Of a DNA stretch of 64,000 nucleotides, positions 1-9,043 are shown piece by piece (position 1 is the stretch's first letter; every line of letters begins with the position of its first letter). This DNA is from an uncultured Pseudomonadota bacterium (GTDB lineage: Bacteria; Pseudomonadota; Gammaproteobacteria; Steroidobacterales; Steroidobacteraceae), in the NCBI GenBank assembly GCA_903927005.1, contig CAIYLH010000054.1:44677-108676 (forward strand), given 5' to 3'. The position numbers and the translations under genes are program-made. Below the pieces are notes generated by a model that ran no database searches, was not told the origin of the DNA, and was given only the letters and a program-made list of their open reading frames with translations.

Positions 1-531
1 TCTCAGGCGCTGCGCGCCGGCGAGGTAATCCGTCGCCTGCGCGCCTTCGTCAAGAATCGCGCAGCGAAGACCGAGACGCTCGACCTGAACCGGCTAATCG
101 AGGACCTGCGGGTGCTCGCCGAACCAGATGCCCGGGTCAACGACGTTCGGTTAATACTGACACTGGCGCCGTCCGTACCGCCGGTCGCAGCGGACCCGGT
201 GCAGATTCAGCAGGTACTGCTCAACCTCGTCCGCAACGCGATCGACGCGCTGCTTGAAGCGCCCGGCGCACCGCGCCAGGTCGTGGTGACCACCCAACTG
301 GTCGGCCAGGACGTGGAAGTCTGCGTGATCGACCAAGCCGGTGGCATCCCACCGGAGGTCGCCGTGAACCTGTTTAACCCGTTCTTTACGACCAAGGCCA
401 CCGGCACCGGGCTGGGCCTTGCCATATCGCACTCGATTATTCGCGCGCATCGCGGCAAACTGGGCCATCGACCCACGCCGGGGGGCGGTACCACGTTTCA
501 TTTCACGCTGCCCCAGCTGCCAGGAGGCTGA
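1..531 (+). CDS. Sensor histidine kinase, FixL-like, C-terminal part (5' truncated by window edge)
   Basis: The reading frame is open from base 1, so only about the last 176 residues are present. They start with the end of a dimerisation helix (EVIRRLR) and continue into a HATPase_c domain: N box (NLVRNAIDAL), G1 box (DQAGGIP) and G2 box (GTGLGLAISHSI). This is the ATP-binding module that autophosphorylates a His in the missing upstream part. The stop codon overlaps the ATG of the FixJ-like regulator by one base, and the AGGAGG used by that gene lies inside this one, so the two form a translationally coupled two-component pair. The sensed signal cannot be read because the sensory part lies outside the window. 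Confidence 0.9.
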   Translation, partial: SQALRAGEVIRRLRAFVKNRAAKTETLDLNRLIEDLRVLAEPDARVNDVRLILTLAPSVPPVAADPVQIQQVLLNLVRNAIDALLEAPGAPRQVVVTTQLVGQDVEVCVIDQAGGIPPEVAVNLFNPFFTTKATGTGLGLAISHSIIRAHRGKLGHRPTPGGGTTFHFTLPQLPGG

Positions 532-1151
532 TGATGAAGGAAAAGCCCGCTACTGTTTTCGTCGTCGACGACGATGACGCCGTACGCACCTCACTACGAC
601 TGCTGTTGAAGTCCGTCGGCCTGCCGGTCGAGACGTTCGCCTCCGCACAGGAATTCGTCGACTCGTTCGACGCCGAACGGGCAGGCTGTCTGGTGCTCGA
701 TATCCGCATGCCCGGCATGAGCGGACTGGAGCTGCAGCAGCGCCTGAACGAGATCCACGCGATCGTGCCGATCGTGTTCATCACCGGCCACGGCGATGTG
801 CCCATGGCGGTCGAAGCGATGCAGCACGGCGCCGTTGACTTCATCCAGAAGCCATTCCGTGACCAGGACCTGATCGATCGCATCAACCAGGCGCTCGAGA
901 AGGACCGTGACAACCGCGCAGGCCTGAAGGAGCGCGACGCAATTCGCCGCCGAATGCAGCAGCTGACGCCGCGGGAGCGCGAGGTGCTGGATCTGGTCAC
1001 GCAAGGCAAGGCCAACAAGGTAATCGCCGGCGACCTGAACGTCAGCCAACGTACGGTGGAAATTCACCGTGCCCGCGTCATGGAAAAGATGGGGGCTTCA
1101 TCGCTCGCCCACCTAGTGCGGATGGTCATCGAAGCGGAACGCGCGACTTAG
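531..1151 (+). CDS. Two-component response regulator, FixJ/NarL type
   Basis: 206 residues. The N-terminal receiver has the acidic pocket at residues 13-16, the phospho-acceptor Asp57 (LVLDIRMP), Thr84 (VFITGHGD) and Lys107 (QKPF). It is followed by a LuxR-type helix-turn-helix from about residue 145 (LTPREREVLDLV, then VSQRTVEIHRARVMEKM). The architecture and wording match FixJ/StyR-type transcription activators. It is preceded by AGGAGG; the ORF begins ATGATG, so the start could be 3 bases later. It overlaps the kinase gene, its expected partner. The target genes cannot be read from the sequence. Confidence 0.93.
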   Translation: MMKEKPATVFVVDDDDAVRTSLRLLLKSVGLPVETFASAQEFVDSFDAERAGCLVLDIRMPGMSGLELQQRLNEIHAIVPIVFITGHGDVPMAVEAMQHGAVDFIQKPFRDQDLIDRINQALEKDRDNRAGLKERDAIRRRMQQLTPREREVLDLVTQGKANKVIAGDLNVSQRTVEIHRARVMEKMGASSLAHLVRMVIEAERAT

Positions 1152-1220
1152 ACCCCAGAATCTAGGTAATAGTCCCAATATGGGCTCAGCGGGCTCACCG
1201 GGATACTGGTACGAAGGAGC

Positions 1221-1245
1221 GCTGCCGACGTTCACCGTCGGCAGC
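1221..1245 (+). terminator. 10-bp GC-rich stem-loop between fixJ-like and receiver genes
   Basis: GCTGCCGACG and CGTCGGCAGC form a perfect 10-bp stem around a 5-base loop (TTCAC). It lies 70 bases after the regulator's stop and 40 bases before the next gene's ATG. There is no T-run after it, so it may be a processing or attenuating hairpin rather than a classical rho-independent terminator. Confidence 0.45.
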
Positions 1246-1284
1246 GTCGACTTCCCCATGTCCAGCCAAGCAGCAGACCTAGTG

Positions 1285-1671
1285 ATGAAGACGGCCACCG
1301 TGGTTAGCGTCGTTGATCCGGACGCGAACGTGCGCCGCAGCGTCGCCAAGCTGCTGCGCGCGCTCGGCGCACAGATCGAGGAGTTCGCCACCGCGCGCGA
1401 ATTTCTGGACCGTCTGCCGACCACCATTCCCGTCGTGCTGATCGCCGAGGCCCGCCTGCCCGACATGCCGGGACTGACGCTGCTGCAGGAACTACGCGCC
1501 CGCGGCCTGGAGATGCCGGTGATCCTGCTGTCGAGCGATGCCGATGTGACCAGCGCGGTCACGGCGATGCGCGCAGGCGCCCTGGACTTCATCGAGAAGC
1601 CCTTTATCGACCGTGCCCTCGTGGCCCAGCTGAGCCCACTGCTAGAGCTCGATGGCAAGCCAGCCCACTGA
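1285..1671 (+). CDS. Single-domain receiver protein with Glu at the phospho-acceptor position
   Basis: The ORF track opens at 1180, but homology to receivers begins at the ATG at 1285 (MKTATVVSVVD), giving 128 residues and no output domain. Aligned by eye to the neighbouring FixJ-like protein, the phosphorylated Asp is replaced by Glu55 (LIAEARLPDMPGL against LVLDIRMPGMSGL). The second acidic residue of the pocket is Pro (VVDPD) and the switch Thr is Ser. Lys105 (EKPF) is kept. Asp-to-Glu changes often mimic phosphorylation, so this may be a locked-on or phosphate-independent partner of the upstream pair; that role is inference. Its 3' end overlaps the next gene by 20 bases. Confidence 0.8.
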   Translation: MKTATVVSVVDPDANVRRSVAKLLRALGAQIEEFATAREFLDRLPTTIPVVLIAEARLPDMPGLTLLQELRARGLEMPVILLSSDADVTSAVTAMRAGALDFIEKPFIDRALVAQLSPLLELDGKPAH

Positions 1672-2716
1672 ATCGCCGCCGGAGAATCCGGCCGCCGCGC
1701 ACTCCAGTTGGTACCACGAGCTCGAATCGGCCTGGCTCTATCGCCGGCTCGCCGAGATCGAGCGTGACCCGCCGAAGCAGCAGCTGTTCCTGAAACTCGC
1801 CGCCGCCGCCGAGGATCAGGCGGGCACCTGGGCACGATACCTGCCCACACCAACGCCAACGTTCCAGCCCAGCACACGAGCACGACTTGTAGAAAGGCTG
1901 ACTCGCGTGCTCGGGCCCAAGCGCATGCGCACGGCGCTGATCGCACTGAAACTACGCGGACTGTCGGTCTACAACGCGGGGCCAGGACCGGGTCACGCGA
2001 TGCCGCAAACCATCGAGGACATCGGCCGGCGCCACCAGAACGTGGCTGGCGGCAACCTACGCGCGGCAGTGTTCGGCATCAACGACGGACTGCTGTCGAA
2101 CGCGAGCCTGATTCTCGGTGTAGCGGGCGCCGGCGTCGACGCACGCTTCGTTCTCACCAGCGGTGTTGCCGGGCTACTGGCCGGCGCACTGTCGATGGCC
2201 GCCGGCGAATACGTCTCGGTGCGCTCGCAGCGCGAGATGTACGAATACCAGATCGCCCTCGAGCGCGAGGAGCTGGCCGAATATCCCGACGAGGAGGCCG
2301 AGGAGCTGGTGCTGATCTACGCCGCCCGCGGCATGGACGTCGAGCAGGCACGCACCCTTGCACAGACGCTGATCAAGGATCCCGAGCAGGCGCTCGACGC
2401 GCTGGCGCGCGAAGAGCTCGGCATCAACCCGAACGATCTGGGCTCGCCGTGGGGCGCAGCGAGCGCCTCGTTCGTGGCGTTCGCCGCCGGCGCAACGCTG
2501 CCGCTGGTGCCATTCCTGCTGGGACTGCCACTGGCCCGCGGAACATTCACCGCCGCCGCACTGACGCTGTTCGCGCTATACGCGATCGGCATGGTGCTGA
2601 GCCTGTTTACCGGCCGCAATGCCTGGCTCGGCGGTCTGCGCATGATGGCGATCGGCGCTGCCGCCGGTGCCGCCACGTTCCTGATCGGACGCCTGCTGGG
2701 CGTCGCGGTCGGCTGA
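1652..2716 (+). CDS. VIT1/CCC1-family transporter with N-terminal ferritin-like region
   Basis: 354 residues. Residues about 20-65 (WYHELESAWLYRRLAEIE, then AAAAEDQAGTWARYL) look like the Glu-rich helix pair of the rubrerythrin/ferritin-like domains found fused to bacterial VIT1 proteins. The rest, from about residue 125 (GGNLRAAVFGINDGLLSNASL), is the VIT1/CCC1 membrane domain with about five transmembrane segments and the SMAAGEYVSVRSQ signature. Family members move Fe(II) or Mn(II) across membranes; the ferritin-like part is thought to bind or sense iron. The start codon lies inside the receiver gene, so expression is probably coupled to it. Substrate specificity cannot be told from sequence. 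Confidence 0.85.
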   Translation: MASQPTESPPENPAAAHSSWYHELESAWLYRRLAEIERDPPKQQLFLKLAAAAEDQAGTWARYLPTPTPTFQPSTRARLVERLTRVLGPKRMRTALIALKLRGLSVYNAGPGPGHAMPQTIEDIGRRHQNVAGGNLRAAVFGINDGLLSNASLILGVAGAGVDARFVLTSGVAGLLAGALSMAAGEYVSVRSQREMYEYQIALEREELAEYPDEEAEELVLIYAARGMDVEQARTLAQTLIKDPEQALDALAREELGINPNDLGSPWGAASASFVAFAAGATLPLVPFLLGLPLARGTFTAAALTLFALYAIGMVLSLFTGRNAWLGGLRMMAIGAAAGAATFLIGRLLGVAVG

Positions 2717-2724
2717 GTTCCTCG

Positions 2725-3663
2725 TCAGTCGCCGCCGAACTCGGCCCGCGGCTCGAACGGCAGCTCCGCCGCCAGCATCGCGTACAGCTCCTGCGCCCGC
2801 GGCGTATCTGCCGGCGGCAACACCACCTTCAGGACCACGAACTGATCACCCGGCGGATCCCCCGGCAGGCCCCGTCCGCGCAGGCGCATCTTCTGCCCGC
2901 TGCGCGCACCCGCCGGGATCCGCAGGTCGACCGCGCCCCCAAGCGTTGGGGTCGACACCGTCGCGCCCAGCGCGGCCTCCCACGGCGCCAGCGGCAAGTC
3001 CAGGGTCACATCCCGACCGTCCAGGCGAAACCAGGCATGGGGCAGGATCGCCACTTCCAGCAACAGGTCGCCGGCGCCAGCGGGCCCTGCGCCGCCCTGA
3101 CCCGCCAGCCGGATCACCTGGCCCGCCCCAACACCCGCCGGCACCGTCACGCGCAAGGTGCGCTCGCGCGATGCGCCGCGGCGATCCGGGTCCTCCGCCT
3201 GCTGCAGGCGCACGTCCCGACTGACACCGCCGAACGCTTCCTCGAGCGTCAGTTCCAGTCTGGCCCGCCGGTCATCACCGCGCGCGCGCGCGCCAGGACC
3301 GGGACCAGGACCGCCGAAACCACCAAACGCGGCATCGCCGAACAGGCTTGAGAAGAAGTCACTGAACCCCGGGTCACCGCCAGCTGCGCGCGGACGCGCC
3401 CCGCCCGCACCGAAACCCGGCGGCGGCCGGAACTGCTGCCCGCCGACATAGCCGGCGCCGAGCTGGTCATAGGACGCGCGCTTTGCGGTGTCACGCAGTA
3501 CCTCGTAGGCCTCGGCGACCTCCTTGAAGCGCGCCTCAGCATTCTTTTCCTTGCTGACGTCCGGGTGGTACTTGCGCGCCAGCTTGCGGTACGCCTTCTT
3601 GATCTCGGCCTCGGTCGCGGACCGAGGCACGCCAAGCGTCTTGTAGTAGTCGTGATATTCCAT
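2725..3663 (-). CDS. cbpA: CbpA-type J-domain co-chaperone
   Basis: Start chosen at the ATG at 3663 ([12 protein letters not shown]), where the J domain begins; the track's longer form adds 101 unrelated residues. 312 residues: J domain at 1-70 with the HPD motif at 33-35, a Gly/Phe-rich linker ([12 protein letters not shown]), then two C-terminal substrate-binding beta domains ([26 protein letters not shown]). It lacks the Cys-rich zinc domain of DnaJ, which marks it as CbpA/DjlA-like. It stimulates DnaK ATPase and, in E. coli, binds curved DNA. The usual neighbour cbpM (modulator) is not seen here. It is transcribed toward the VIT1 gene. Confidence 0.92.
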   Translation of the reverse strand: MEYHDYYKTLGVPRSATEAEIKKAYRKLARKYHPDVSKEKNAEARFKEVAEAYEVLRDTAKRASYDQLGAGYVGGQQFRPPPGFGAGGARPRAAGGDPGFSDFFSSLFGDAAFGGFGGPGPGPGARARGDDRRARLELTLEEAFGGVSRDVRLQQAEDPDRRGASRERTLRVTVPAGVGAGQVIRLAGQGGAGPAGAGDLLLEVAILPHAWFRLDGRDVTLDLPLAPWEAALGATVSTPTLGGAVDLRIPAGARSGQKMRLRGRGLPGDPPGDQFVVLKVVLPPADTPRAQELYAMLAAELPFEPRAEFGGD

Positions 3664-3730
3664 GGCGTCTAGGTGCCCGTCGTTGAAGCCGGCATGCTGC
3701 CGGTTCAGAGTGTGGACCGGGAAGGTATTT

Positions 3731-5134
3731 TCAAGCGGCCGGCTGGCCGAGCGTGGCGACTTCGCCCAAGCGGGCGACGGACACCTCGCGCCAACCCAGC
3801 TCAGCGCCGATCCTCGCCGCCAGCGCATTCGCTGCAGGGGGCTCGCCATGCACCAGCCAGGTACGCGGCGGACGATGGAAATTTCGCAGCCAGCCGAGGA
3901 TCGCGCTCTGATCCGCATGGGCAGAGAATCCGCCCAAAGTGACGACCTCCGCCCGCACCGGCACACGCACGCCGCTGATCATGACCGAGCGCTCCCGCTC
4001 GACCAGCCGCCGGCCGAGGGTGCCCGCCGCCTGGAATCCGACGATCAGGACCGTCGTTTTGGGATTGGGCAGGTGGTGCTTCAAATGATGGCGGATGCGG
4101 CCGCCGTCACACATGCCACTGCCGGCAACGATGACCGCGCCACCGGCAATGCGGTTGAGCGCCATCGACTCCTCGACGCTGTGCGTCTCGCGGATATGGC
4201 AGCGCATCTGACCTGCGAGCTGCACCTGCCGCATCCGGCGCGCCTCGGCGTCGAACAACTCGAAATGCCGCGCAGTAATCGCACTGACCTCATTGGCCAG
4301 CGGTGAGTCGACGAACACGTCCAACGGCGGCAGTCGGCCCTCCAGCACGAGCCGCTCGAACCAGTACAGCAGCTCTTGGGTGCGGCCAACCGCGAACGAC
4401 GGCACGATGACGTTGCCGTGGCGCTCCAGCAGCGTGCGGCTCATCGACTCGACCAGCTCGTCGAGTGTCGCAGCGAGTGGCCGGTGGTCGCGGTCGCCAT
4501 AGGTGGACTCGAGCACCAGCACGTCGGCGTCGGCGATCACGGTGGGGTCGCGCAGGATCGGCCTGCCCGGTTGACCGAGGTCGCCGCTCATGACCAGCTT
4601 GCAGCGGCTCGCGCCGCTCTCCAGCCAAAGTTCGACCAGCGCCGAACCCAGGATGTGGCCTGCGTCGGAGAGCCGCAGGCTCATGCCGGGCGCGATCAGA
4701 CGGCTCTCCCCGTAGGGCAGCGGCACCATCCGGCGCATCAGCGCCTCGACCTCCTCGAAGCCGTACAGGGGCGGCAGGCCGGCACGCGGACCGCCGCGCC
4801 GGGCGGCCCGGGCCGCGTCGGCCAGTTGCAGGTGAGCGCTGTCGCGCAGCATCACGCTGATCAGCTCGATCGTGGCCGGGGTCGCGTACACCGGGCCGGC
4901 AAAGCCGTCCGCGACCAGCCGCGGCAGCAAGCCGCTGTGGTCAATATGTGCGTGGGTCAGCACGACAGCGGACAGGCTGGCCGGCTCGAAGCTCCACGGC
5001 GCCCGGTTGCGGGCCGGGGCATCCCGCCCGCCCTGCACCATGCCGCAGTCGACCAGCACCCGGGAACCGCCCACCTCGACCAGATGGCGGGAGCCGGTAA
5101 CCTCGCCGGCGGCGCCTAGAAACGTCAATTGCAT
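3731..5134 (-). CDS. Beta-CASP metallo-beta-lactamase-fold RNase
   Basis: 467 residues starting at the first residues of the fold ([15 protein letters not shown]). The metal-binding HxHxDH lies at about 61-66 (HAHIDH), followed by later conserved His/Asp sites ([16 protein letters not shown]) and the beta-CASP segment with the RMMK-like C-terminal block ([15 protein letters not shown]). This is the MBL-fold exonuclease/YsH1 (CPSF-73-like) family, which cleaves RNA with two zinc ions. No membrane or export signal is seen. It lies 67 bases upstream of cbpA in the same direction. The physiological RNA substrate is unknown. Confidence 0.88.
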   Translation of the reverse strand: MQLTFLGAAGEVTGSRHLVEVGGSRVLVDCGMVQGGRDAPARNRAPWSFEPASLSAVVLTHAHIDHSGLLPRLVADGFAGPVYATPATIELISVMLRDSAHLQLADAARAARRGGPRAGLPPLYGFEEVEALMRRMVPLPYGESRLIAPGMSLRLSDAGHILGSALVELWLESGASRCKLVMSGDLGQPGRPILRDPTVIADADVLVLESTYGDRDHRPLAATLDELVESMSRTLLERHGNVIVPSFAVGRTQELLYWFERLVLEGRLPPLDVFVDSPLANEVSAITARHFELFDAEARRMRQVQLAGQMRCHIRETHSVEESMALNRIAGGAVIVAGSGMCDGGRIRHHLKHHLPNPKTTVLIVGFQAAGTLGRRLVERERSVMISGVRVPVRAEVVTLGGFSAHADQSAILGWLRNFHRPPRTWLVHGEPPAANALAARIGAELGWREVSVARLGEVATLGQPAA

Positions 5135-5281
5135 GACCGGTGGACCTCCAAACCCACTATAACCGCCACCGTCACCAGACGAAGCTGCATTAACCGCGCT
5201 TCATGAAGTGATCCGGCCGTGCTGGCCGGCCTAGGGCCGCTGCCGGTAAGATTGGAGTTTAGTTTGCTTGGCGACGCCCTC

Positions 5282-6937
5282 ATGAACCGCGATCTGGACG
5301 CCCGGCATCAGGCCCGTGCCTGGACGCTGCTGCTCATCGCGTGCGGCATCGCCTGGTTTGCGCTGCTTGGTGCCCGCCCGCTCTACAACCCCGACGAGGG
5401 GCGCTACGCCCAGATCCCGGCGGAAATGCTCGCGTCCGGCGACTACACCCTGCCGCGTCTGGACGGCATGGTCTACCTTGAGAAGCCCCCGCTGCAGTAC
5501 TGGGCCACCGCCCTGTCGCTGCGCGTGTTCGGCCACACCGAGTGGGCCGCCCGCTTCGTCACCGCCGGCTCCGCGGTCCTCGCCTTGGTGTTCGTCTATC
5601 TGCTTGGCCGGCGCCTGTGGAACGCGGAGCGCGGACTGATTGCCGCCGGCATGACCGGCAGCATGCTGCTGTACGTCACCATGGGCCAGCTGACCACGCT
5701 CGACATGAGCCTCAGCTGCTGGCTGACGATCGCGATCGCCGCGTTCTGTCTCGGCCAAGCCGAGCGCGAACGCGCGCCGGACACGACCCGCAGCTGGATG
5801 CTGGTCTGCTGGGCGGCAATGGCTGCCGCGACGCTGACCAAGGGCCTGATCGGCATCGTGCTGCCGGGCGCCGTGCTGCTGCTGTACAGCGCATTGCAGC
5901 GCGACACCGCCGCCTGGCGCCACCTGCATCTGGGCAAGGGCCTGGCGCTGTACGCGATCCTGGTCGCGCCGTGGTGCCTCGCCGTCGAGCGGGCCCACCC
6001 GGGCGCGCTCGACTTCCTGGTCATCCACGAGCACTTCCAGCGCTACCTGACCAAGGTTCACGACCGGTTCAAGCCGTGGTGGTACTTCCTGATGATCCTG
6101 GCGGCGGGCTCCCTGCCGTGGCTGCCGCAGGTCTGCCGCTCGCTACTGGGCGGCTGGCGGGCGACCGCGCCGCGCGGCCACTTCGACGGCCCGCGCGTAC
6201 TGTGGGTCAGCGCTGCATTCACGCTGCTCTTCTTCTCGCTGTCGGACTCCAAGCTCGCGCCCTACATCGTGCCGGTGCTGGCGCCACTGTCGCTGCTCGC
6301 GGCCGGCGGCGGACGGACCGCACTCAAGGACCTGCGGCTGGCGGCGCTGCTGCAGCTCGCATTGGGCGTCGCGATCGCCGTGGCGCTGCCGCTGTACGGA
6401 CAGCGGGCACTCGACGCCGACGCCACCTGGACGCGCGCGATGCTGACGCCCTACGCGTGGATGGTCGCCGCGCTGTTGATCGGCGGCGGTGTACTCGCGC
6501 TGTGGCACGGCCGCACCAGCCTCGGCCGTGCACGCCGCACGCTCACCGCGGTAGGCTTCGCCGCGCCGCTGCTGCTGCTGGCGCTAGGGGGCAGCGCGAT
6601 CGCCGCGCGCTACTCGGTGCAGCCGCTGCTCGCACGCGTAGGTCCGCTTGAAGACGGCGCGCCGCTGTACACGGTGGAAACGTTCGACTGGACACTGCCG
6701 TTCTACGCCGGCCGCCCGGTGGTGCCGGTGGTCTACCGGGGCGAGCTCGACTACGGGCTGACGTTCGAGCCGTCGCGCGGACTCGACAGTGTCGAGGCAT
6801 TCGAGGCGCGCTGGAAGGACTCGACCAGCGGCTACGCGCTGGTGCCTCACGCGACCGCCCTTCGTCTCGCCCGGGACGGCCTGCCGATGCGCGAACTCGG
6901 CCGGGATTTCGACAACGTGTTCGTCAGCAGACGGTGA
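5282..6937 (+). CDS. arnT: ArnT, lipid A 4-amino-4-deoxy-L-arabinose transferase (GT39/83 type)
   Basis: Start placed at the ATG at 5282 (MNRDLDAR), just ahead of the first membrane helix; the track's start at 5219 adds 21 residues. 551 residues with about a dozen hydrophobic segments and the periplasmic-loop motif NPDEGRYAQIPAEML near the N-terminus, which carries the catalytic Asp of the family. ArnT moves L-Ara4N from undecaprenyl phosphate to lipid A phosphates on the periplasmic face of the inner membrane, lowering surface charge and causing polymyxin resistance. It heads an operon with the L-Ara4N biosynthetic genes, which supports ArnT over a protein mannosyltransferase. Its stop is 5 bases before arnB. 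Confidence 0.88.
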   Translation: MNRDLDARHQARAWTLLLIACGIAWFALLGARPLYNPDEGRYAQIPAEMLASGDYTLPRLDGMVYLEKPPLQYWATALSLRVFGHTEWAARFVTAGSAVLALVFVYLLGRRLWNAERGLIAAGMTGSMLLYVTMGQLTTLDMSLSCWLTIAIAAFCLGQAERERAPDTTRSWMLVCWAAMAAATLTKGLIGIVLPGAVLLLYSALQRDTAAWRHLHLGKGLALYAILVAPWCLAVERAHPGALDFLVIHEHFQRYLTKVHDRFKPWWYFLMILAAGSLPWLPQVCRSLLGGWRATAPRGHFDGPRVLWVSAAFTLLFFSLSDSKLAPYIVPVLAPLSLLAAGGGRTALKDLRLAALLQLALGVAIAVALPLYGQRALDADATWTRAMLTPYAWMVAALLIGGGVLALWHGRTSLGRARRTLTAVGFAAPLLLLALGGSAIAARYSVQPLLARVGPLEDGAPLYTVETFDWTLPFYAGRPVVPVVYRGELDYGLTFEPSRGLDSVEAFEARWKDSTSGYALVPHATALRLARDGLPMRELGRDFDNVFVSRR

Positions 6938-6942
6938 TTGCG

Positions 6943-8064
6943 ATGACAGATTTCCTGCCCTTCACCCGCCCGACCATCGACGAGGACACGATTGCCGCCG
7001 TGGTTGCCGTGCTGCGCTCCGGCTGGATCACCTCCGGACCGCGCGTCGCCGAGTTCGAGCGCGGGCTGGCCGACTATCTAGGCGGCACCCGCCAGGTCCG
7101 CTCGATGACCTCCGCGACCGGCGGCCTGGAGATGGCGCTGAAGGCCTTCGGCGTCGGCGCCGGCGATGAGGTGATCGTGCCGGCGATGAGCTTCGCCGCA
7201 TCGGCCAACGTCGTTGAGCGACTCGGCGCGCGCGCCGTGTTCGCCGACGTCGAACTGCGCTCGCGCAACATCACCGCCGCGGCGATCGAGGCGGCGATCA
7301 CGCCACGCACCCGCGCCATCATGCCGGTGCACTACTCCGGGCTCGCAGTCGACATGGACGCCGTGCTGGAGCTCGCCGCGCGCCACGGCCTGCGGGTGCT
7401 CGAAGACGCAGCCCATGCGATCGGCACCCGCCACCGCGGCAGGCTGATCGGCAGCTTCGGCGACGTCGCCAGCTTCAGCTTCCACGCCAACAAGAACATG
7501 ACGACGATCGAGGGCGGCGCGCTCGCCTTCGCGGACCCCTCACTCGCGCTACCGCTCGACCGCGAGCGGTTCCACGGCATCAGCAAGGACGCGGCCGGCA
7601 ACGTCGACGTCTACAGCGCCGGTGGCAAGTACAACCTCACCGACGTCGCCGCGGCGGTCGGCATCGGTCAACTCAAGCGGCTGGACGAGTTCAACGCCAG
7701 ACGCCGCGAGCTCGCGGCACACTACTTCGCGCGCCTTGCGCCGCACCTGCCCGCGGACATGCTGCCCGCCGACGGCGAGGGGCACAGCTGGCACATGTTC
7801 GCGGTACTGATACCGTTCACGCGATTGCAGACGACGCGCGACGCCTTCATCGCGCAGATGCGCGAGCGTGGCATTGGGCTCGGCATCCACTATCCGTCGA
7901 TTCCGGGGCTCACCTACTATCGCCAGCAGGGCTGGGACCCGGCGGCGTTTCCTAACTCCCAGCGGATTGGTGCCGAAACCGTCACCCTGCCGCTGTTCCC
8001 GGCGATGACGCCTGCCGACGTCGAGCGCGTGTGCGACGCCGTACTCGACATGACAAAGCTCTAA
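6943..8064 (+). CDS. arnB: ArnB, UDP-L-Ara4O aminotransferase (DegT/DnrJ/EryC1/StrS)
   Basis: The track uses GTG at 6934 (overlapping arnT's stop); the ATG at 6943 (MTDFLPFTRPTI) fits the family better and gives 373 residues. It is a fold-type I PLP enzyme with the Schiff-base Lys in SFHANKNMTTIEGG and the sugar-aminotransferase block LEDAAHAIG. It transfers an amino group from glutamate to UDP-4-keto-pentose to make UDP-L-Ara4N in the cytoplasm. It is the second gene of the arn operon, 10 bases before arnC. The context separates it from the many other sugar aminotransferases of this family. Confidence 0.9.
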   Translation: MTDFLPFTRPTIDEDTIAAVVAVLRSGWITSGPRVAEFERGLADYLGGTRQVRSMTSATGGLEMALKAFGVGAGDEVIVPAMSFAASANVVERLGARAVFADVELRSRNITAAAIEAAITPRTRAIMPVHYSGLAVDMDAVLELAARHGLRVLEDAAHAIGTRHRGRLIGSFGDVASFSFHANKNMTTIEGGALAFADPSLALPLDRERFHGISKDAAGNVDVYSAGGKYNLTDVAAAVGIGQLKRLDEFNARRRELAAHYFARLAPHLPADMLPADGEGHSWHMFAVLIPFTRLQTTRDAFIAQMRERGIGLGIHYPSIPGLTYYRQQGWDPAAFPNSQRIGAETVTLPLFPAMTPADVERVCDAVLDMTKL

Positions 8065-8074
8065 AGGCCTTCCC

Positions 8075-9043
8075 GTGAACGACACCGCTCCTGTGCTCTC
8101 GGTGGTGATCCCCGTCTACAACGAGGAGGACGTATTGCCGACTCTGTTCGAGCGCCTGTATCCGGCGCTCGACGCCCTCAACCGCCCCTACGAGGTGCTG
8201 TTCGTCAACGACGGCAGCCGCGATCGCTCGGTGGCGATGCTGCGCGAGCAGTACCAGCGCCGACCCGCTGAGACACGCGTGATTCTGCTGCAGGTCAACT
8301 TCGGCCAGCATGCCGCTATCCTGGCCGGCTTCGAGCGCTCCCGCGGCGAGTACGTCGTCACCCTCGACGCGGACCTGCAGAACCCTCCCGAGGAGGTCGG
8401 CAAGCTGCTGGCCAAGCTCGAGGAAGGGCACGACTACGTCGGTACCTGGCGCACGAACCGCCAGGACCTGTGGTGGCGGCGCATGGCCTCGAAGGTCATC
8501 AACGCGATCCGCGAGCGAACCACGCCCATCAAGATGGCGGACCACGGCTGCATGCTGCGCGGCTACGGCCGCCAGATCGTCGACACGATCAACGCAACGC
8601 GCGAGAACATCACGTTCATTCCGGCACTGGCTTCGATCTACTCATCGAACCCGGTCGAGATCGAGGTTAAACACGACGAGCGCGTCGCCGGCACCTCGAA
8701 GTACTCGCTCTACCGCCTCATCCGGCTGACCTTCGACCTGATGACCGGCTTCTCGACCGTGCCACTGCAGATGTTCTCGCTAGTCGGACTGGTGCTGTCA
8801 GCGCTGTCGGGCGCGCTGGTGTTCTACATGCTGGCTCGCCGCGCCATTCTCGGACCTGAAGTCGACGGCGTGTTCACGCTGTTCGCGATCGTGTTTTTCC
8901 TGCTCGGCATGACGCTGTTCGGCATCGGCCTGCTGGGCGAGTACATCGGCTGCATCTACGTGCAGGTGCGCCAGCGGCCGCGCTACATCATCGGCGCCGT
9001 TCTCGAGCAGTCGCCGCACGCGCCGCCGGCCGGCCGCGAATGA
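8075..9043 (+). CDS. arnC: ArnC, undecaprenyl-phosphate L-Ara4FN transferase (GT2)
   Basis: 322 residues from a GTG start 10 bases after arnB. The N-terminal GT2 domain begins LSVVIPVYNEEDVLPTLFE and contains NDGSRDRS and DADLQNPPEE, the nucleotide-sugar and metal-binding motifs. Two C-terminal hydrophobic segments (about 230-295) anchor it to the inner membrane. It attaches formylated aminoarabinose to undecaprenyl phosphate. Its stop TGA overlaps the following ATG by four bases, so it is coupled to the formyltransferase that supplies its substrate. DPM1-like mannosyltransferases share the fold, but the operon makes ArnC the natural call. Confidence 0.92.
   Translation: MNDTAPVLSVVIPVYNEEDVLPTLFERLYPALDALNRPYEVLFVNDGSRDRSVAMLREQYQRRPAETRVILLQVNFGQHAAILAGFERSRGEYVVTLDADLQNPPEEVGKLLAKLEEGHDYVGTWRTNRQDLWWRRMASKVINAIRERTTPIKMADHGCMLRGYGRQIVDTINATRENITFIPALASIYSSNPVEIEVKHDERVAGTSKYSLYRLIRLTFDLMTGFSTVPLQMFSLVGLVLSALSGALVFYMLARRAILGPEVDGVFTLFAIVFFLLGMTLFGIGLLGEYIGCIYVQVRQRPRYIIGAVLEQSPHAPPAGRE

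Noticed and set aside
5135-5281. PmrA box upstream of arnT
   Set aside because: CATTAA and CTTCAT near 5188-5204 do not match the direct CTTAAT repeat with 5-base spacing.
5542-6651. 369-residue plus-strand ORF inside arnT
   Set aside because: Very Arg/Ala-rich and in a different frame from ArnT, which has the expected membrane segments.
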